A stretch of 64,000 nucleotides of DNA from Sporolactobacillus sp. THM7-4. GTDB lineage: Bacteria; Bacillota; Bacilli; Bacillales; Sporolactobacillaceae. The notes beneath the pieces are model-generated. The model was not told the DNA's origin. It made no database searches and saw nothing but the letters and a program-made list of their open reading frames with translations. The DNA is taken from positions 38,794 through 102,793 of the forward strand of contig NZ_SEMD01000005.1 in NCBI RefSeq assembly GCF_004153165.1, in the 5' to 3' direction. The translations under genes and the position numbers were made by a program. Positions 53,897-62,449 of the stretch are shown here, piece by piece; position 1 is the first letter of the stretch, and each line of letters starts with the position of its first letter.

Positions 53897-54508
53897 ATGT
53901 CCAATGCTTATTTAGAATCCATGAAGAAGCGGCGTACCATCTACGCGCTTGATAAAAATGTATCGGCAAGCAAGGAAGAAATTGTTACAACCATTCAGGA
54001 AGCAATAAAACACGCACCTTCTGCATTCAACTCTCAAACTTCCCGTGTGGTCGTTTTGTTTGGCGAAGAAAGTAATAAACTATGGGGCGAAGATGGTATT
54101 GTGGAACGCGCCATTCGAAACGTGCTTCCGGAAGGCCAGTCGTTCGAGCCAACTGCCCGGAAACTAGCCTCTTTTAATGCGGGAACAGGAACGGTGCTGT
54201 ATTTTGAAGACACCTCGGTGGTCAAAAACCTTCAGAAACAATTTTCCCTCTATGCCGACAACTTCCCGGTCTGGTCGCAGCACAGCACAGCGATCGCACA
54301 GTTCTCTGTATGGACGGCACTTGCAAACATAGGGATTGGCGCATCGCTTCAGCACTACAACCCGCTGATTGACGAAGGTGTACGGAAAACGTTTAATATT
54401 CCTGAAAGCTGGAAACTGACCGGGCAGATGCCTTTCGGCAACATCGCCGAGCCGGCGGGAGAAAAGGAATTCATGCCTATTGAGGAAAGAGTAAAAGTTC
54501 TGGGTTGA
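53897..54508 (+). CDS. Nitroreductase-family flavoprotein (YodC/MhqN-like)
   Basis: A 203-residue FMN-dependent nitroreductase-fold protein: KKRRTIYALDKN start, HAPSAFNSQTSRVVVL FMN loop, and the GIGASLQHYNP region with the GxGxSLQH pattern. These enzymes reduce quinones and nitro compounds with NAD(P)H. Directly behind a YodB-like repressor with a palindrome in between, so induction by electrophiles is likely. Ends at a strong terminator. Confidence 0.9.
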   Translation: MSNAYLESMKKRRTIYALDKNVSASKEEIVTTIQEAIKHAPSAFNSQTSRVVVLFGEESNKLWGEDGIVERAIRNVLPEGQSFEPTARKLASFNAGTGTVLYFEDTSVVKNLQKQFSLYADNFPVWSQHSTAIAQFSVWTALANIGIGASLQHYNPLIDEGVRKTFNIPESWKLTGQMPFGNIAEPAGEKEFMPIEERVKVLG

Positions 54509-54574
54509 GAGCAGTCTTCTGCCTGGAATACCGGCTTATCCTGCAAAAGACAGGTACAAATGATCGAAAACGAA

Positions 54575-54605
54575 AAAATCGAGATGCCTGCATCTCGATT
54601 TTTTT
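54575..54605 (+). terminator. Terminator after the nitroreductase gene
   Basis: AAATCGAGATG...CATCTCGATTT with seven Ts; A run on the other side means it could act in both directions. Confidence 0.9.
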
Positions 54606-54609
54606 AAAT

Positions 54610-54665
54610 CTCTGTTAAACACGGCTGTTGATTTCCGCTACGGGCGGGACGCATTCCGCGGGCGA
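54610..54665 (+). repeat. Truncated copy C of the dispersed GC-rich repeat
   Basis: CTCTGTTAAAC, CTGTTG, TTTCCGCT and CGCGGGCGA match the first 55 bp of 20964-21018. The copy ends exactly where a 21-bp tandem array begins. Confidence 0.65.
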
Positions 54666-54679
54666 ACAACTTTTCCCGA

Positions 54680-54828
54680 ATTCGGAGCAACCATTTCCGG
54701 ATTCGGAGCAACTTTTCCCGAATTCGGAGCAACTTTTCCGGGATTCGGAGCAACTTTTCCGGGATTCGGAGCAACTATTACCGGATTCGGAGCAACTATT
54801 TCCGGGATTCGGAGCAACTTTTACTTTG
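54680..54828 (+). repeat. 21-bp tandem array, seven units
   Basis: ATTCGGAGCAAC starts at 54680, 54701, 54722, 54743, 54764, 54785 and 54807: five exact 21-bp steps and one of 22. Between cores the 9-bp word varies (TTTTCCGGG, TTTTCCCGA, TATTACCGG, CATTTCCGG). Confidence 0.9.
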
Positions 54829-54871
54829 GGTTATTCTGTGTGACGTTTTGGCTGAGCTGCTCAAATTTGTT

Positions 54872-55972
54872 CTATTGCATAAGCATTCGGTCCAGAGCCA
54901 ATACGGCATCCCTTGCAATGTGATCCGGTACTTTGACCACATTGACAGGCTTGCCTTCGGCGATTTGCGCCAATGACCAGACCAGGTGGGGCAAATCGAT
55001 TCGGTTCATAGTCAGACAGGAGCACATGACCGGATTTAATAAACGGATAGTTAAGTCGGGATGTTCGTTTTTCAGCCGGTTAACCAAATTCATTTCCGTT
55101 CCGATTGCCCAATGGGAGCCTTTTGGCGCATGTTTAATCATATTAATAATGTACTCTGTCGAACCGGCATAGTCGGCTTGCTGAACAACATCATAGGAAC
55201 ATTCAGGGTGGACGAGGATACGGACATCCGGATCGGCTCGGCGACAGGAAACAATATTTGCAGCAGTAAATTTTTCATGGACGGTACAGCAGCCTTTCCA
55301 CAGGATGACTTTCGTTTTCTCATTCGCTTCACCTTCGAAGGCGTTCCGAACAGGATCCCAGACGACCATCTGATTGAGATCAAGGCCCAGTTTGACACCC
55401 GTGTTGCGACCGAGATGCTGATCAGGCAGAAAGAGGAGTCTTTCTTTTTGCGAAAAGGCCCATTTCATCATTTTGTCGGCATTGGACGAGGTCACCGTAG
55501 CGCCGCCGTGCCTGCCGCAGAACGCCTTGATTTCGGCAGTGGAGTTTACATAGGTCATCGGCAGAATGGTATCGCCGAACGTTTCCTGTAATTTATCCCA
55601 TGCTCGCTCAAGCTGGTAAATGCTCGCCATGTCGGCCATCGCACAACCGGCGCGCTGGTCAGGCAGGATGACCGTCTGATGGTCTCCGGTCAGGATATCG
55701 GCGGTTTCTGCCATGAAATGTACCCCGCAAAATACGATATATTCAGCATCCGGTTTTTTAGCCGACAATTGGGCAAGACGAAGCGAATCGCCGCGATCAT
55801 CGGCAAACTGGATGACTTCGTCGCGCTGATAATGATGACCGGGAATGTAGACGCGTTGTCCGAGTTCCTTTTTTAAACGCCATCCTTCGTCTGTTAATTC
55901 CTGATCTGATTTTTTTGTATAGGATTCCGGAATCTGTGATTCTTTCAAAAACTCTTCCATTAGACTCATCAT
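54872..55972 (-). CDS. nadA: Quinolinate synthase
   Basis: A 366-residue [4Fe-4S] enzyme that condenses iminoaspartate with dihydroxyacetone phosphate to quinolinate in NAD synthesis. Three conserved Cys contexts are present: IVFCGVHFMAET, WKGCCTVHEKF and NPVMCSCLTMN. The first ATG of a tandem pair overlaps the nadC stop by four bases, and AAAGGAG lies upstream. Last gene of nadB-nadC-nadA. The nifS-like desulfurase transcribed divergently probably supplies sulfur for its cluster. Confidence 0.96.
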   Translation of the reverse strand: MMSLMEEFLKESQIPESYTKKSDQELTDEGWRLKKELGQRVYIPGHHYQRDEVIQFADDRGDSLRLAQLSAKKPDAEYIVFCGVHFMAETADILTGDHQTVILPDQRAGCAMADMASIYQLERAWDKLQETFGDTILPMTYVNSTAEIKAFCGRHGGATVTSSNADKMMKWAFSQKERLLFLPDQHLGRNTGVKLGLDLNQMVVWDPVRNAFEGEANEKTKVILWKGCCTVHEKFTAANIVSCRRADPDVRILVHPECSYDVVQQADYAGSTEYIINMIKHAPKGSHWAIGTEMNLVNRLKNEHPDLTIRLLNPVMCSCLTMNRIDLPHLVWSLAQIAEGKPVNVVKVPDHIARDAVLALDRMLMQ

Positions 55973-56841
55973 TGGATCACTCCTTTTTGAGGCTCGGCTC
56001 CTTTTAGCGCTGATACTAAGTTGAAACTGATATCAAGCGCCCGAACTGAGTGTGTCAGGCATCCAAGCGATATATAGTCAACGCCGCATCCGGCGTAAGA
56101 TGCCAGATTAGACAAATCGATTCCGCCGGAGGCCTCTGTCACGATCCATTCCGGCACTTCAGGAATGAGGTGGAGAATCTGTTCGGGCGTCAGATTGTCA
56201 AACATGATGATGTCCGGTTTGGCCTGAACCGCTTCTCTGACTTCCTCAGGACAAGTCGTTTCCACTTCAATTTTCACCGTATGTCCGAGCTTTGCCCGAA
56301 CCTTTTGCACTGCTTTTGCGATAGAACCTGAATAAGCGATATGATTGTCCTTGATCATGACAGCATCGTACAGACCAAAGCGATGATTAAATCCTCCGCC
56401 AACTGTAACGGCATATTTTTCAAACATACGCAGACCCGGTGTTGTTTTTCGGGTGTCAGTGACCCGGGTCCGGGTTCCTTTCACTATTTGCGCGGCCTTG
56501 TCCGTCATTGTGGCGATACCGCTCATCCGCTGAAGCAGGTTGAGCAATACCCTCTCCGCACTGAGCAGTGAACGGATCGAACCATGGACCGTGATGATGT
56601 CATCGCCGGCCTCAACCCGGTCACCCTCATTCACATGGGGATGAACTTCAACTTGCGGGTCAAACAGTTCGAATCCCGATGCCACGACCGGCAACCCGCA
56701 AATAATCCCTGGTGCTTTTGCTGTATATGTTCCAGATCCCTGTTCTCCCGGGGCGAAGATCGCTTCACTTGTCAGGTCCGCAGCGCCGAGATCCTCATTA
56801 AAAAAAGATTCAAGATCCGCCTTTAATTTAATAGTGTTCAA
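55969..56841 (-). CDS. nadC: Nicotinate-nucleotide pyrophosphorylase (carboxylating)
   Basis: A 290-residue quinolinate phosphoribosyltransferase making nicotinate mononucleotide from quinolinate and PRPP. Visible family motifs: RVTDTRKTTPGLR, KYAVTVGGGFNHRFGLYDAVMIKDNH, IMFDNLTPEQI and EASGGIDLSNLASYAGCGVDYIS. TTG start behind AGGTGA; it overlaps the nadB end by 14 bp and the nadA start by 4 bp, so the three are translationally coupled. Confidence 0.96.
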   Translation of the reverse strand: MNTIKLKADLESFFNEDLGAADLTSEAIFAPGEQGSGTYTAKAPGIICGLPVVASGFELFDPQVEVHPHVNEGDRVEAGDDIITVHGSIRSLLSAERVLLNLLQRMSGIATMTDKAAQIVKGTRTRVTDTRKTTPGLRMFEKYAVTVGGGFNHRFGLYDAVMIKDNHIAYSGSIAKAVQKVRAKLGHTVKIEVETTCPEEVREAVQAKPDIIMFDNLTPEQILHLIPEVPEWIVTEASGGIDLSNLASYAGCGVDYISLGCLTHSVRALDISFNLVSALKGAEPQKGVIQ

Positions 56842-58372
56842 GCTGATTCACCTCACGAATGATGCTTTTTTGACGCCAACGCTCCGCTTCCCCTGGAAAA
56901 TCGATCCGGGTGTGCCCTCCCCGGCTTTCTGTCCGTTCAAGAGCCGATGACGCAATCAGCCAGGCAACGGTCAGCATGTTCAACCGCTCTGCCTCGTCTT
57001 TGCTCAGATCGAGATTCCGTGCTCCGTTAAAGTCGATGCCCCAGGATTCGCACCAGTCAATGGCACGAAGGAGCGATTCTTTTGTTCGCCAGATGCCGAC
57101 GTTGCCAAACATCATACGCTGAATCTGCTCTTTGGCCGGCAGGTGAAGGTGCGCCGGTGTTACTGCAGGCGCATGACCGTTAACAGGCGATTTCTTTTCC
57201 GTAAGGATGCTTTCTGCCATCGTGGATGCATAAGTGATCGCCTCAAGGAGCGAATGGCTGGCGATCCGGTTTGCCCCGTGAACGCCCGTACATGCCGCTT
57301 CGCCAATCGCGTAAAGACCGGGGAGCGTTGTCGCCCCGTCATGTCCGGCAGCAATTCCGCCCATCATGAAGTGGGCACCGGGCGACACCGGAATACGGCC
57401 TTTCGATAAATCAATGCCTGCTTCCCGGCAGAGCCGTGAAATCGTCGGGAAGTGCCCGGAAAACTGATCAATCATCGAAATATCCAGATACACCTGACTG
57501 GCAAGGCCTGTCTTTTGAGCTTTAAATAACACCCGGGTCACGACATCGCGTGGAGCGAGATCTTCAAGAGGATGCTTTCCGGCAAGGAGACGACGGCCGT
57601 CCTGATTGATCAGTTTCGCTCCTTCACCGCGTACTGCTTCGGACACGAGCCCGTATACTTTACCGTCTTTAATAAGAAGTGTCGGATGAAACTGGACAAA
57701 CTCCATATCACTGAGAGCGGCACCGGCCCGGTAGGCGATCGCGAGGCCGTCACCTGTTACAGCGGGATCGGCGGTTGTCGGCGCGTAGATATGGCCACAA
57801 CCGCCTGTAGCGATGACCGTATCCTGTGCCAGGTAAGCCACTTTTTCACCATTTTCATCTTTTGCCCATACGCCTGCGCAACGATTATCCTTCACGATCA
57901 AGTCACAGGCCTGTGTGTATTCGTCAATATGAACGTGTTGATCAAGCTGCGACTTGATAAACTTTGTCAGTTCACGCCCGGTTGCGTCACCGCCGGCGTG
58001 CAGGATGCGGGCAGCCGAATGCCCTCCCTCTCTTGCAAGAGCTATGCTTCCGTCTTCATTACGGTCAAAAGTCATGCCCATTTGAATCAGCCGGTCAATC
58101 GTATGCTTGCTCTCTTTGATCATGAAGGATGTCTCCCGCACGTTGTTATGGTATCTCCCGGCTTTGAGCGCGTCTTCAAGCTGAACATGCCAATCATCAC
58201 TTTGGTCATACGCCGCCGCGATCCCTCCCTGAGCAAGATAAGAATTGCTGGACTGCCATTTACTTTTGGTCAGAAGGACGACTCTTTTCTTTCCGGAAAG
58301 CCTGACAGCGGCGTAAAGCGCGGCTAATCCGCTGCCGATGATCACAACATCCGTATTCAAAACCTTCATCAT
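56828..58372 (-). CDS. nadB: L-aspartate oxidase
   Basis: A 514-residue FAD enzyme converting aspartate to iminoaspartate for quinolinate synthesis. N-terminal dinucleotide loop VVIGSGLAALYAAVRL, SSNSYLAQGGIAAA flavin region, active-site REGGHSAARILHAGGDATG and FQFHPT-like VQFHPTLL, then C-terminal ESRGGHTRIDFP. First gene of the operon; its promoter region is shared with divergent nifS. Confidence 0.96.
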   Translation of the reverse strand: MMKVLNTDVVIIGSGLAALYAAVRLSGKKRVVLLTKSKWQSSNSYLAQGGIAAAYDQSDDWHVQLEDALKAGRYHNNVRETSFMIKESKHTIDRLIQMGMTFDRNEDGSIALAREGGHSAARILHAGGDATGRELTKFIKSQLDQHVHIDEYTQACDLIVKDNRCAGVWAKDENGEKVAYLAQDTVIATGGCGHIYAPTTADPAVTGDGLAIAYRAGAALSDMEFVQFHPTLLIKDGKVYGLVSEAVRGEGAKLINQDGRRLLAGKHPLEDLAPRDVVTRVLFKAQKTGLASQVYLDISMIDQFSGHFPTISRLCREAGIDLSKGRIPVSPGAHFMMGGIAAGHDGATTLPGLYAIGEAACTGVHGANRIASHSLLEAITYASTMAESILTEKKSPVNGHAPAVTPAHLHLPAKEQIQRMMFGNVGIWRTKESLLRAIDWCESWGIDFNGARNLDLSKDEAERLNMLTVAWLIASSALERTESRGGHTRIDFPGEAERWRQKSIIREVNQLEHY

Positions 58373-58386
58373 TCAACACCCTTGTT

Positions 58387-58426
58387 TATATATGTCTTGA
58401 CACCTATCTTGTCATATCGATAGACT
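58387..58426. promoter_or_regulatory. Overlapping divergent promoters of nadBCA and nifS with repeated TGTC/GACA half-sites
   Basis: Plus strand: TTGACA (58397-58402), 18 bp, TAGACT (58421-58426). Minus strand: ATGACA (58415-58410), 17 bp, TATATA (58392-58387). TGTCTTGACA and ATCTTGTCATA here give inverted half-sites, as expected for an NAD-responsive repressor such as NadR/NiaR. Confidence 0.55.
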
Positions 58427-58490
58427 ATTAGCAAGTCATATTTTTTTATTTTTATTAAAAATTGTCTTGAAAAATTTGGGAGGATAAAAG

Positions 58491-59636
58491 ATGATTTACC
58501 TCGATTACGCAGCGACAACGCCGATGTCCGATCATGCTCTTTCTACCTATGGAGATGTTGCACAAAATTATTTTGCCAATACGATGAGCCCGCACGACAG
58601 CGGAACACGGGCCCGCCGGCTGCTTGATTATTGCCGCTCTCAAGTCGCGGACAGGCTTCACGCCGACGTGAATGGTATTTATTTCACTTCCGGGGGATCC
58701 GAGAGCAACCAGTTAGCCATAGAAGGATTGGCCAGAGCGCACGCTGATAAAGGCAAGCATCTGATCATGGTTGCGGGCGAGCATTCTTCCATTGTTTCAA
58801 CGTTCGAAAAATTACGGAGAGAAGGATTCTCAGTCACTTCGCTTCCAAGAAACAGAGATGGGGAAATTGAAGCGGAGAGAATTGAGCGTGCGATCAGGAA
58901 TGACACGATTCTGGTCAGTATCGACCATGTCAATAGCGAAGTGGGGACGATCCAGAATATAGAAGCAATCGGTAACCTTCTTCAAAAGAGAAAAATTCTT
59001 CTTCATTGTGATGCCGTGCAGTCCTATGGAAAGCTGCCCATTGATGTCGTCGCCATGCATGTGACCAGTTTGTCGGTCTCATCACACAAAATCTATGGTC
59101 CGAAAGGCGTGGGTGTCTGCTATATTGATCCAAATGCCGCCTATCTGCCGCTTCTGCCAGGCGTCGCTCATGAAAAAGGCATCCGTCCCGGAACGGTAAA
59201 CCTTCCCGGAATCGCTGCTTTTGTAACGGCATCGCAGGATTGTTATGGCGACGCGAAAGGAATGCTGCAGCATGTCGCACATCTAAGAGCCCTTTTTGTC
59301 GAAGAATTGAAGCGAAGGGATATTCCATTTGTTATTGAGGAATCGAAGCGCAGCCAGCTGCCGCATATTCTGGCACTTAGAGTAAAAGGTGCTGAAGGCC
59401 AGCAAATTATGCTGGAAGCCAGCAGGCTTGGCCTCGCTGTTGCGACAGGGAGTGCCTGCAGCACGGGAGCTCATCAGCCTTCCGGGACGCTTCTTTCAAT
59501 GGGGAGGACGGAAGATGAGGCCAGAGAGCTGGTCCGGATCTCTTTTGGAGAAAAAACGGCCGAATCTGAAGTGATTGAGGCCGGCGGGTTATTTACCGCT
59601 GCCGTTAATAAAGTAATGGGGAAAATTCACTCTTGA
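58491..59636 (+). CDS. nifS: NifS-like cysteine desulfurase of the nad locus
   Basis: A 381-residue PLP enzyme releasing sulfur from cysteine. PLP Lys200 in SSHKIYGPKG, His in AGEHSS and active Cys323 in GSACSTGAHQPS. ATG behind GGGAGG. The divergent position relative to nadBCA matches Bacillus nifS, whose product matures the NadA Fe-S cluster. The nadR/yrxA repressor gene that usually follows nifS is not found next to it here. Confidence 0.93.
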   Translation: MIYLDYAATTPMSDHALSTYGDVAQNYFANTMSPHDSGTRARRLLDYCRSQVADRLHADVNGIYFTSGGSESNQLAIEGLARAHADKGKHLIMVAGEHSSIVSTFEKLRREGFSVTSLPRNRDGEIEAERIERAIRNDTILVSIDHVNSEVGTIQNIEAIGNLLQKRKILLHCDAVQSYGKLPIDVVAMHVTSLSVSSHKIYGPKGVGVCYIDPNAAYLPLLPGVAHEKGIRPGTVNLPGIAAFVTASQDCYGDAKGMLQHVAHLRALFVEELKRRDIPFVIEESKRSQLPHILALRVKGAEGQQIMLEASRLGLAVATGSACSTGAHQPSGTLLSMGRTEDEARELVRISFGEKTAESEVIEAGGLFTAAVNKVMGKIHS

Positions 59637-59755
59637 TACTGGAGAAAAAAGGTGCCGGGAAGATCAATAGCGATAAACAAATTCCCCGGACAGGGGAACC
59701 TGTTCGGTGCGCCTCGAGGAAGAGTTTTTTTCTATTGTGAACAAAGATTGACACG

Positions 59756-59821
59756 TGTGAATAAATATATTCACAATTTAAATAATAGATCTTGCCTCAC
59801 TTTGTGAGATAATAGTATAAT
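59756..59821 (+). promoter_or_regulatory. Promoter of the amino acid ABC transporter with two inverted repeats
   Basis: TTGCCT (59792-59797), 18-bp spacer, TATAAT (59816-59821). CTCAC-TTT-GTGAG (59796-59808) lies in the spacer. Upstream, TGTGAAT-N6-ATTCACA (59756-59775) is a perfect inverted repeat. Confidence 0.65.
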
Positions 59822-59876
59822 TATTGTTAATTTATTTTACATATTTCACGAAAAATATGACGGGGGAAGACAAATA

Positions 59877-60689
59877 ATGAAGAAATTTTCCGTTTTGGCA
59901 TTTGTACTCGTATTTGTACTCATTCTTTCCGCTTGCGGAGCCGGTTCAGGGAGCAGCGCCGGAAGCTCTGCTGCACCGAAAAAGAAAACATTGCGTATTG
60001 TTGATGATGCGACTTATGCGCCCTTTGAGTATCTGGATAAGGGCAAGATTACAGGGTTTGATGTCGATATTATGAAAGCATTGGCAAAAGAAGCCGGATA
60101 TAAGTATCAGCTTGTCAATGTCGGCTGGGATCCGGTGTTTGCCGAACTGAAAAATAAAACGGCGGATATGAGTATTTCCGCAATTACGATTAATAGCGAC
60201 CGTGAGAAAACGTATGATTTTTCCTATCCTTATTTTCTCTCAACAAACAAAATTCTTGTCCCGAAAAACAGCAGCATAAAATCCGGTGCTGATTTAAAAG
60301 GCAAGAGAATTGCGGTTCAGACAGCGACGACAGGGCAGACAGCAGTTGAAAAAATTGTCGGTAAAAACAATCCGAGCATTAAAAGATTCAAAACAATTAA
60401 CCTTGCCATCATGGAACTGACAAGCGGTGGCGCTGATGCAGTCGTTGCCGATAATACGGTTATTGAACAATATGCAAAGAATAACCCGGGTAAAAATCTG
60501 AAGGTCATAACAGATAAAAAAGCATTCGACCCTGAATTTTATGGATTGATGTATCCTAAGGGCAGCAAACTGAGAGCTGATTTTAATAAAGCCATTAATA
60601 AAATCTATGACAACGGCACCTACACAAAAATCTATAAAAAATGGTTTAAAGTTACACCGAATGTAAAAGATTTGAAAGCCCAACAGTAA
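59877..60689 (+). CDS. Amino acid ABC transporter substrate-binding lipoprotein
   Basis: A 270-residue family 3 solute-binding protein. Signal peptide with lipobox LSAC (Cys20), a Gly/Ser linker, then two lobes (TLRIVDDATYAPFEYLDKGKITGFDVDIMKAL start; TADMSISAITINSDREKTYDFSYPY). It would be lipidated and tethered outside the membrane. Family ligands are polar amino acids such as glutamine, cystine or arginine; the exact one cannot be told. A perfect terminator-like hairpin separates it from the permease gene, probably giving more binding protein than transporter. Confidence 0.93.
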   Translation: MKKFSVLAFVLVFVLILSACGAGSGSSAGSSAAPKKKTLRIVDDATYAPFEYLDKGKITGFDVDIMKALAKEAGYKYQLVNVGWDPVFAELKNKTADMSISAITINSDREKTYDFSYPYFLSTNKILVPKNSSIKSGADLKGKRIAVQTATTGQTAVEKIVGKNNPSIKRFKTINLAIMELTSGGADAVVADNTVIEQYAKNNPGKNLKVITDKKAFDPEFYGLMYPKGSKLRADFNKAINKIYDNGTYTKIYKKWFKVTPNVKDLKAQQ

Positions 60690-60708
60690 AACGACTGAGC
60701 TGAATTCC

Positions 60709-60747
60709 AAAAAGTTGCGTAACTCCGGTAGCGTTACGCAACTTTTT
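60709..60747 (+). terminator. Intra-operon terminator between binding protein and permease
   Basis: AAAAAGTTGCGTAA (60709-60722) perfectly complements TTACGCAACTTTTT (60734-60747). Partial readthrough would feed the permease and ATPase genes. Confidence 0.85.
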
Positions 60748-60768
60748 AGGTTAGAGGAGGAAAAGTGA

Positions 60769-61419
60769 TTGGCATTTGAGTTTCTCAAAGAATATATGCC
60801 GTTTTTTTTAAGCGGAACATTGCTGACCATTGGTTTTTCTTTTGCAGGAATCTTGTTCGGCACGTTGATTGGCCTGGGCATCGCACTCGGAAAAATGATG
60901 AAGAACACGGCTCTTGCCGCTCCTTTTATCGGTTATATCGCCTTTTTTCGAGGGACTCCGTTGTATGTACAAATTTTAATCGTTCATTTTGGCGTGGTAC
61001 CGTTCATTCTCGGCCAGTCGAATGGTATTGTTGCCGGGATTATTGCTCTTTCTCTGAACGAGGCGGCCTATATCGCCGAAGTTTTCCGGGCGGGTATTCA
61101 GTCGATCGAACGTGGACAGATGGAAGCGGCAAGATCACTCGGGATGACGCACAGGCAGGCGATGAGGTACATTATACTGCCACAGGCAGTGAAGCGGATT
61201 TTGCCGCCTCTCGGAAATGAATTCATCAGCCTGATCAAAGACTCTTCTCTGGTCTCCACTATAGCAGCACCTGAGCTGACCTATTGGGCACAGGCGATGG
61301 GTGCGCAGTATTCCATCGTCTGGACGCCCTATCTGACGATCTCATTAATCTATCTTGTACTCACACTGTCCATGAGCTTCCTTGTACATCAATTGGAAAG
61401 AAGGATGGCTGTCAAATGA
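60769..61419 (+). CDS. Amino acid ABC transporter permease (HisM/GlnP type)
   Basis: A 216-residue membrane subunit with about five helices and the EAA loop ([33 protein letters not shown]) that docks on the ATPase. TTG start behind AGGAGG. Start of the ATPase gene overlaps its stop. Forms the channel for the lipoprotein-bound amino acid. Confidence 0.94.
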   Translation: MAFEFLKEYMPFFLSGTLLTIGFSFAGILFGTLIGLGIALGKMMKNTALAAPFIGYIAFFRGTPLYVQILIVHFGVVPFILGQSNGIVAGIIALSLNEAAYIAEVFRAGIQSIERGQMEAARSLGMTHRQAMRYIILPQAVKRILPPLGNEFISLIKDSSLVSTIAAPELTYWAQAMGAQYSIVWTPYLTISLIYLVLTLSMSFLVHQLERRMAVK

Positions 61420-62138
61420 TTAAAGTGGAACACTTGAAGAAAACATTCGGAGAAAATGTTGTGCTCGAGGATATCAATCTTGAAGTCAAACGCAGCGAAG
61501 TCGTTGTGGTCATCGGGCCTTCGGGTGCCGGGAAATCCACCTTCCTCAGATGCATCAATCTTCTCGACAGCATCACATCGGGCCATGTCTATATAGAGGG
61601 TGTTGATCTGGCTGGCAGGAAGACGAATATTAATAAAATTCGTGAAGAAGTCGGCATGGTGTTCCAGCACTTTAATCTGTTTCCACATATGACCGTACTT
61701 GAGAACATCATGCTTGCTCCTGTAAAGGTTAGACGAATATCCAAAGAAGAAGCTCACGAAAGGGCGATTAAGCTGCTTCAAAAAGTCGGACTGGAGGAGA
61801 AAGCATCGGCTTATCCCGATTCACTGTCCGGTGGCCAGAAACAGCGGATCGCGATTGCGCGGGCTCTTGCCATGGAGCCGAAAATCATGCTTTTTGATGA
61901 GCCAACATCGGCACTTGACCCCGAAATGGTCGGCGAAGTCCTTGATGTTATGAAGCAGCTGGCGAAAGACGGGATGACAATGGTTATTGTTACTCATGAA
62001 ATGGGCTTTGCCCGTGAAGTCGGCGATCGTGTCCTGTTCATGGATGGCGGCTATATTGTGGAACAAAATAAACCCAATGAGCTATTTGAAAACCCTCAGG
62101 AAGAGAGGACCAAAGCCTTTCTCAGCAAAATACTGTGA
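61416..62138 (+). CDS. Amino acid ABC transporter ATP-binding protein (GlnQ type)
   Basis: A 240-residue ATPase: Walker [10 protein letters not shown] (Lys40), Q-loop [13 protein letters not shown], signature [15 protein letters not shown], Walker [16 protein letters not shown] and H-loop [11 protein letters not shown] 61416 overlaps the permease stop (ATGA). Closest to the polar amino acid importer ATPases. Ends at the terminator that precedes the large repeat array. Confidence 0.95.
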   Translation: MIKVEHLKKTFGENVVLEDINLEVKRSEVVVVIGPSGAGKSTFLRCINLLDSITSGHVYIEGVDLAGRKTNINKIREEVGMVFQHFNLFPHMTVLENIMLAPVKVRRISKEEAHERAIKLLQKVGLEEKASAYPDSLSGGQKQRIAIARALAMEPKIMLFDEPTSALDPEMVGEVLDVMKQLAKDGMTMVIVTHEMGFAREVGDRVLFMDGGYIVEQNKPNELFENPQEERTKAFLSKIL

Positions 62139-62197
62139 TTTTGACCTTTCTTCCTCATTTGCTTTTTGTAATAGTGCCAACAAAAAAATACTTGAAG

Positions 62198-62231
62198 AAA
62201 AATCGGGATGCACATTGAGTCTCGATTTTTT
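62198..62231 (+). terminator. Terminator of the amino acid ABC operon
   Basis: AAAAATCGGGA pairs with TCTCGATTTTT with one wobble, followed by Ts. Confidence 0.85.
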
Positions 62232-62310
62232 AGTGCGCCCGTTTATGAATCGAAGGGATTAAATTATGTCATTACTTCACTGGACAGTCAAAAAAGTTCT
62301 AAACCACTAA

Positions 62311-62350
62311 GAAGAAATGAGTCAGTCGTCTAAGAAATGAGTCAGTCGTC
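62311..62350 (+). repeat. 20-bp tandem duplication
   Basis: AAGAAATGAGTCAGTCGTC appears twice, at 62312 and 62332, between the ABC operon terminator and the large array. The rest of 62232-62449 holds no gene. Confidence 0.85.
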
Positions 62351-62449
62351 GTCTGCGGAAGGTATTTCCTGCTATTTCTCATGATTTGGGTTATGACTGA
62401 ACGACGGTTTCGGGCAAATAGTCAAAAAATCGATCAGCGCAAAAAGCTG

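Noticed and set aside
54628-54843. A 71-residue plus-strand reading (SEQLFRD repeats)
   Set aside because: Same reason: a 21-bp tandem repeat keeps the frame open; no RBS.
55061-55591. Plus-strand 176-residue ORF inside nadA
   Set aside because: Antisense of a well-conserved gene, with no RBS.
59686-59707. Terminator after nifS
   Set aside because: CCGGACAGG-GGAA-CCTGTTCGG is a good stem, but the T run is 18 bases away; only a structured RNA end is possible.
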